Shown piece by piece: positions 62,987 through 64,000 of a DNA stretch of 64,000 nt. The DNA comes from Rhodobacter huangdaonensis (GTDB taxonomy: Bacteria; Pseudomonadota; Alphaproteobacteria; Rhodobacterales; Rhodobacteraceae). Below the pieces are notes generated by a model. The model was given only the letters and a program-made list of their open reading frames with translations, ran no database searches and was not told the origin of the DNA. The DNA lies in contig NZ_SAVA01000013.1 of NCBI RefSeq assembly GCF_004022465.1, positions 17,012-81,011 of the forward strand. The letters run 5' to 3'. Both the position numbers and the translations under genes were made by a program. Position 1 is the first letter of the stretch. Each line of letters begins with the position of its first letter.

Positions 62987-63001
62987 GGGATGCGTCCTTT
63001 C

Positions 63002-64000
63002 TCAGTAGGCGTTCTTGTTTTCAGTGATCTCGGCGACGGTGACCTTGCCCCAGAGCACCTTGTAGACCCAGGCGGTGTAGGCAAGGATGATCGGCACGAA
63101 GATCACCGAGACGACGAGCATCACGAACAGCGTCAGGTGCGAGGAAGAGGCGTCCCAGACGGTGAGCGAAGCGTCGGGCTGGATCGAGGAGGGCAGGATG
63201 AACGGAAACATCGTCAGCCCGACCGAGGCGATCACGCCGAAGATCGCCAGCCCCGAGAAGATCAGTGCCGCCCCGTTTCCCTTGCGCATCGCGAGGATCG
63301 CCAGCGCCATGCCGGCGATGCCCAGAACCGGCGCGATCGCGATCCAGGGCCGCAGCGCATAGGCCGCAAGCCACGAGCCCTGATGCGCGACGGTGCTGAG
63401 CAGCGGGTTCGACGGCCCGTTCGCCGCGACCTCGGAGGTCAGCGCATAGCCCGGGATGCCGTAGGCCAGCCAGACACCGGCGAGCACATAGGCCGCGATC
63501 GCCACGAGCCCCGCGACCGAACCGATCGCGATCGCGCGGCGCTGCACCGCGCCCTCGGTCTTCAGCGTCAGCCAGCCCGCGCCATGCAGCAGCAGCATGC
63601 TCAGCGAGACCACGCCCGCAAGCAGCGCGAAGGGGTTCAGCAGACCGAGGAACTTCGCATAGAAGGCGCCGGGGTAGAGCGGCATCAGATCCTCGGTGAT
63701 CTGGAACGGCACGCCCTGCAGCACATTGCCGACGGCGACGCCGAAGATCAGCGCCGGCACCGCGCCGCCGACGAAGAGCGCCCAGTCCCAGCCGTTGCGC
63801 CAGGCATGGCCCTCGCGCTTCGAGCGGTACTTGAAGCCCACCGGGCGCAGGATCAGCGCCGCGAGCACCGCGAACATCGCGAGGTAGAAGCCCGAGAAGC
63901 TGACCGCGTAAAGCGGCGGCCAGGCGGCGAAGATCGCGCCGCCGCCGAGGATGAACCACACCTGGTTGCCTTCCCAGACCGGGCCGACGGTGTTGATCAC
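63002..64000 (-). CDS. cydB: Cytochrome bd ubiquinol oxidase subunit II (3' part; gene leaves the right edge)
   Basis: The last 332 residues of CydB, the subunit pairing with CydA in the oxygen-reducing quinol oxidase. The frame is open to the window edge and its first visible residues INTVGPVWEGNQVWFILGGG lie after the true N-terminus, which is outside. Seven to eight membrane helices are visible; the C-terminus is YTAWVYKVLWGKVTV followed by AEITENKNAY. cydA should lie immediately beyond the right edge. Confidence 0.96.
   Translation of the reverse strand: MINTVGPVWEGNQVWFILGGGAIFAAWPPLYAVSFSGFYLAMFAVLAALILRPVGFKYRSKREGHAWRNGWDWALFVGGAVPALIFGVAVGNVLQGVPFQITEDLMPLYPGAFYAKFLGLLNPFALLAGVVSLSMLLLHGAGWLTLKTEGAVQRRAIAIGSVAGLVAIAAYVLAGVWLAYGIPGYALTSEVAANGPSNPLLSTVAHQGSWLAAYALRPWIAIAPVLGIAGMALAILAMRKGNGAALIFSGLAIFGVIASVGLTMFPFILPSSIQPDASLTVWDASSSHLTLFVMLVVSVIFVPIILAYTAWVYKVLWGKVTVAEITENKNAY

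Overview
The window looks like a chromosomal segment of a high-GC alphaproteobacterium of the Rhodobacteraceae, close to Rhodobacter sensu stricto. Reasons: the str/S10/spc/alpha ribosomal gene content and order; a GtaR/GtaI-type LuxR-LuxI pair directly downstream of rplQ; a bztABCD-type amino-acid ABC transporter; promoters of the TTGACN-N17-TATAGN kind; and a Rhodobacteraceae-like GGGGGCGCTGCCCCC intergenic element. Similarity to R. capsulatus is an inference from gene order, not a database result.

Layout. 0-2.2 kb: 3' part of rpoC and its terminator. 2.4-6.4 kb: a periplasmic helical protein, then a four-gene envelope cassette (GT2 glycosyltransferase, LAB_N small membrane protein, ArnT-like GT, PAP2/LpxE-like phosphatase). 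6.4-27.5 kb: rpsL-rpsG-fusA-tuf, then S10/spc/alpha genes through rplQ. This block is cut in three places by terminator - unrelated gene - new promoter: an unknown ORF between rplW and rplB, an antisense tRNA-Gln(CUG) between rplP and rpmC, and rraB plus a small membrane ORF between rpmD and rplO. 27.6-28.9 kb: gtaR-gtaI quorum-sensing genes. 29-33.2 kb: rarA, crcB, rluC-like, HAD phosphatase, ATP12 chaperone. 33.4-37.9 kb: bztABCD. 38-40.9 kb: argB, a ferredoxin-like gene and sixA-like gene on the minus strand, and a divergent SDR.

41.2-58.1 kb is the most interesting region: a catabolic island for an N-heterocycle, most likely nicotinate. It has NicA (2Fe-2S) and NicB (molybdopterin dehydrogenase fused to three c-type haem domains), a 6-hydroxynicotinate-reductase-like iron-sulfur protein, a UPF0280 protein, two tandem 'amino acid synthesis' (AmAS) proteins, a branched-chain/aromatic-type ABC importer with a LivH-LivM fusion, a MarR regulator, and an N-methylhydantoinase/oxoprolinase-type HyuA/HyuB pair. 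The three transcription units start at a shared 14-bp operator (YCGTTTGCATACRA). I propose hydroxylation to 6-hydroxynicotinate, ferredoxin-type ring reduction, then ring opening by the ATP-dependent HyuAB in place of the known enamidase.

58.5-64 kb: a PLP aminotransferase, a UDP-glucuronate 4-epimerase, a RegB/RegA-like redox two-component pair carrying the quinone motif and redox Cys, and, convergent to it, cydX and the 3' part of cydB (cytochrome bd oxidase), running off the right edge. No insertion sequence, prophage or CRISPR array was seen.
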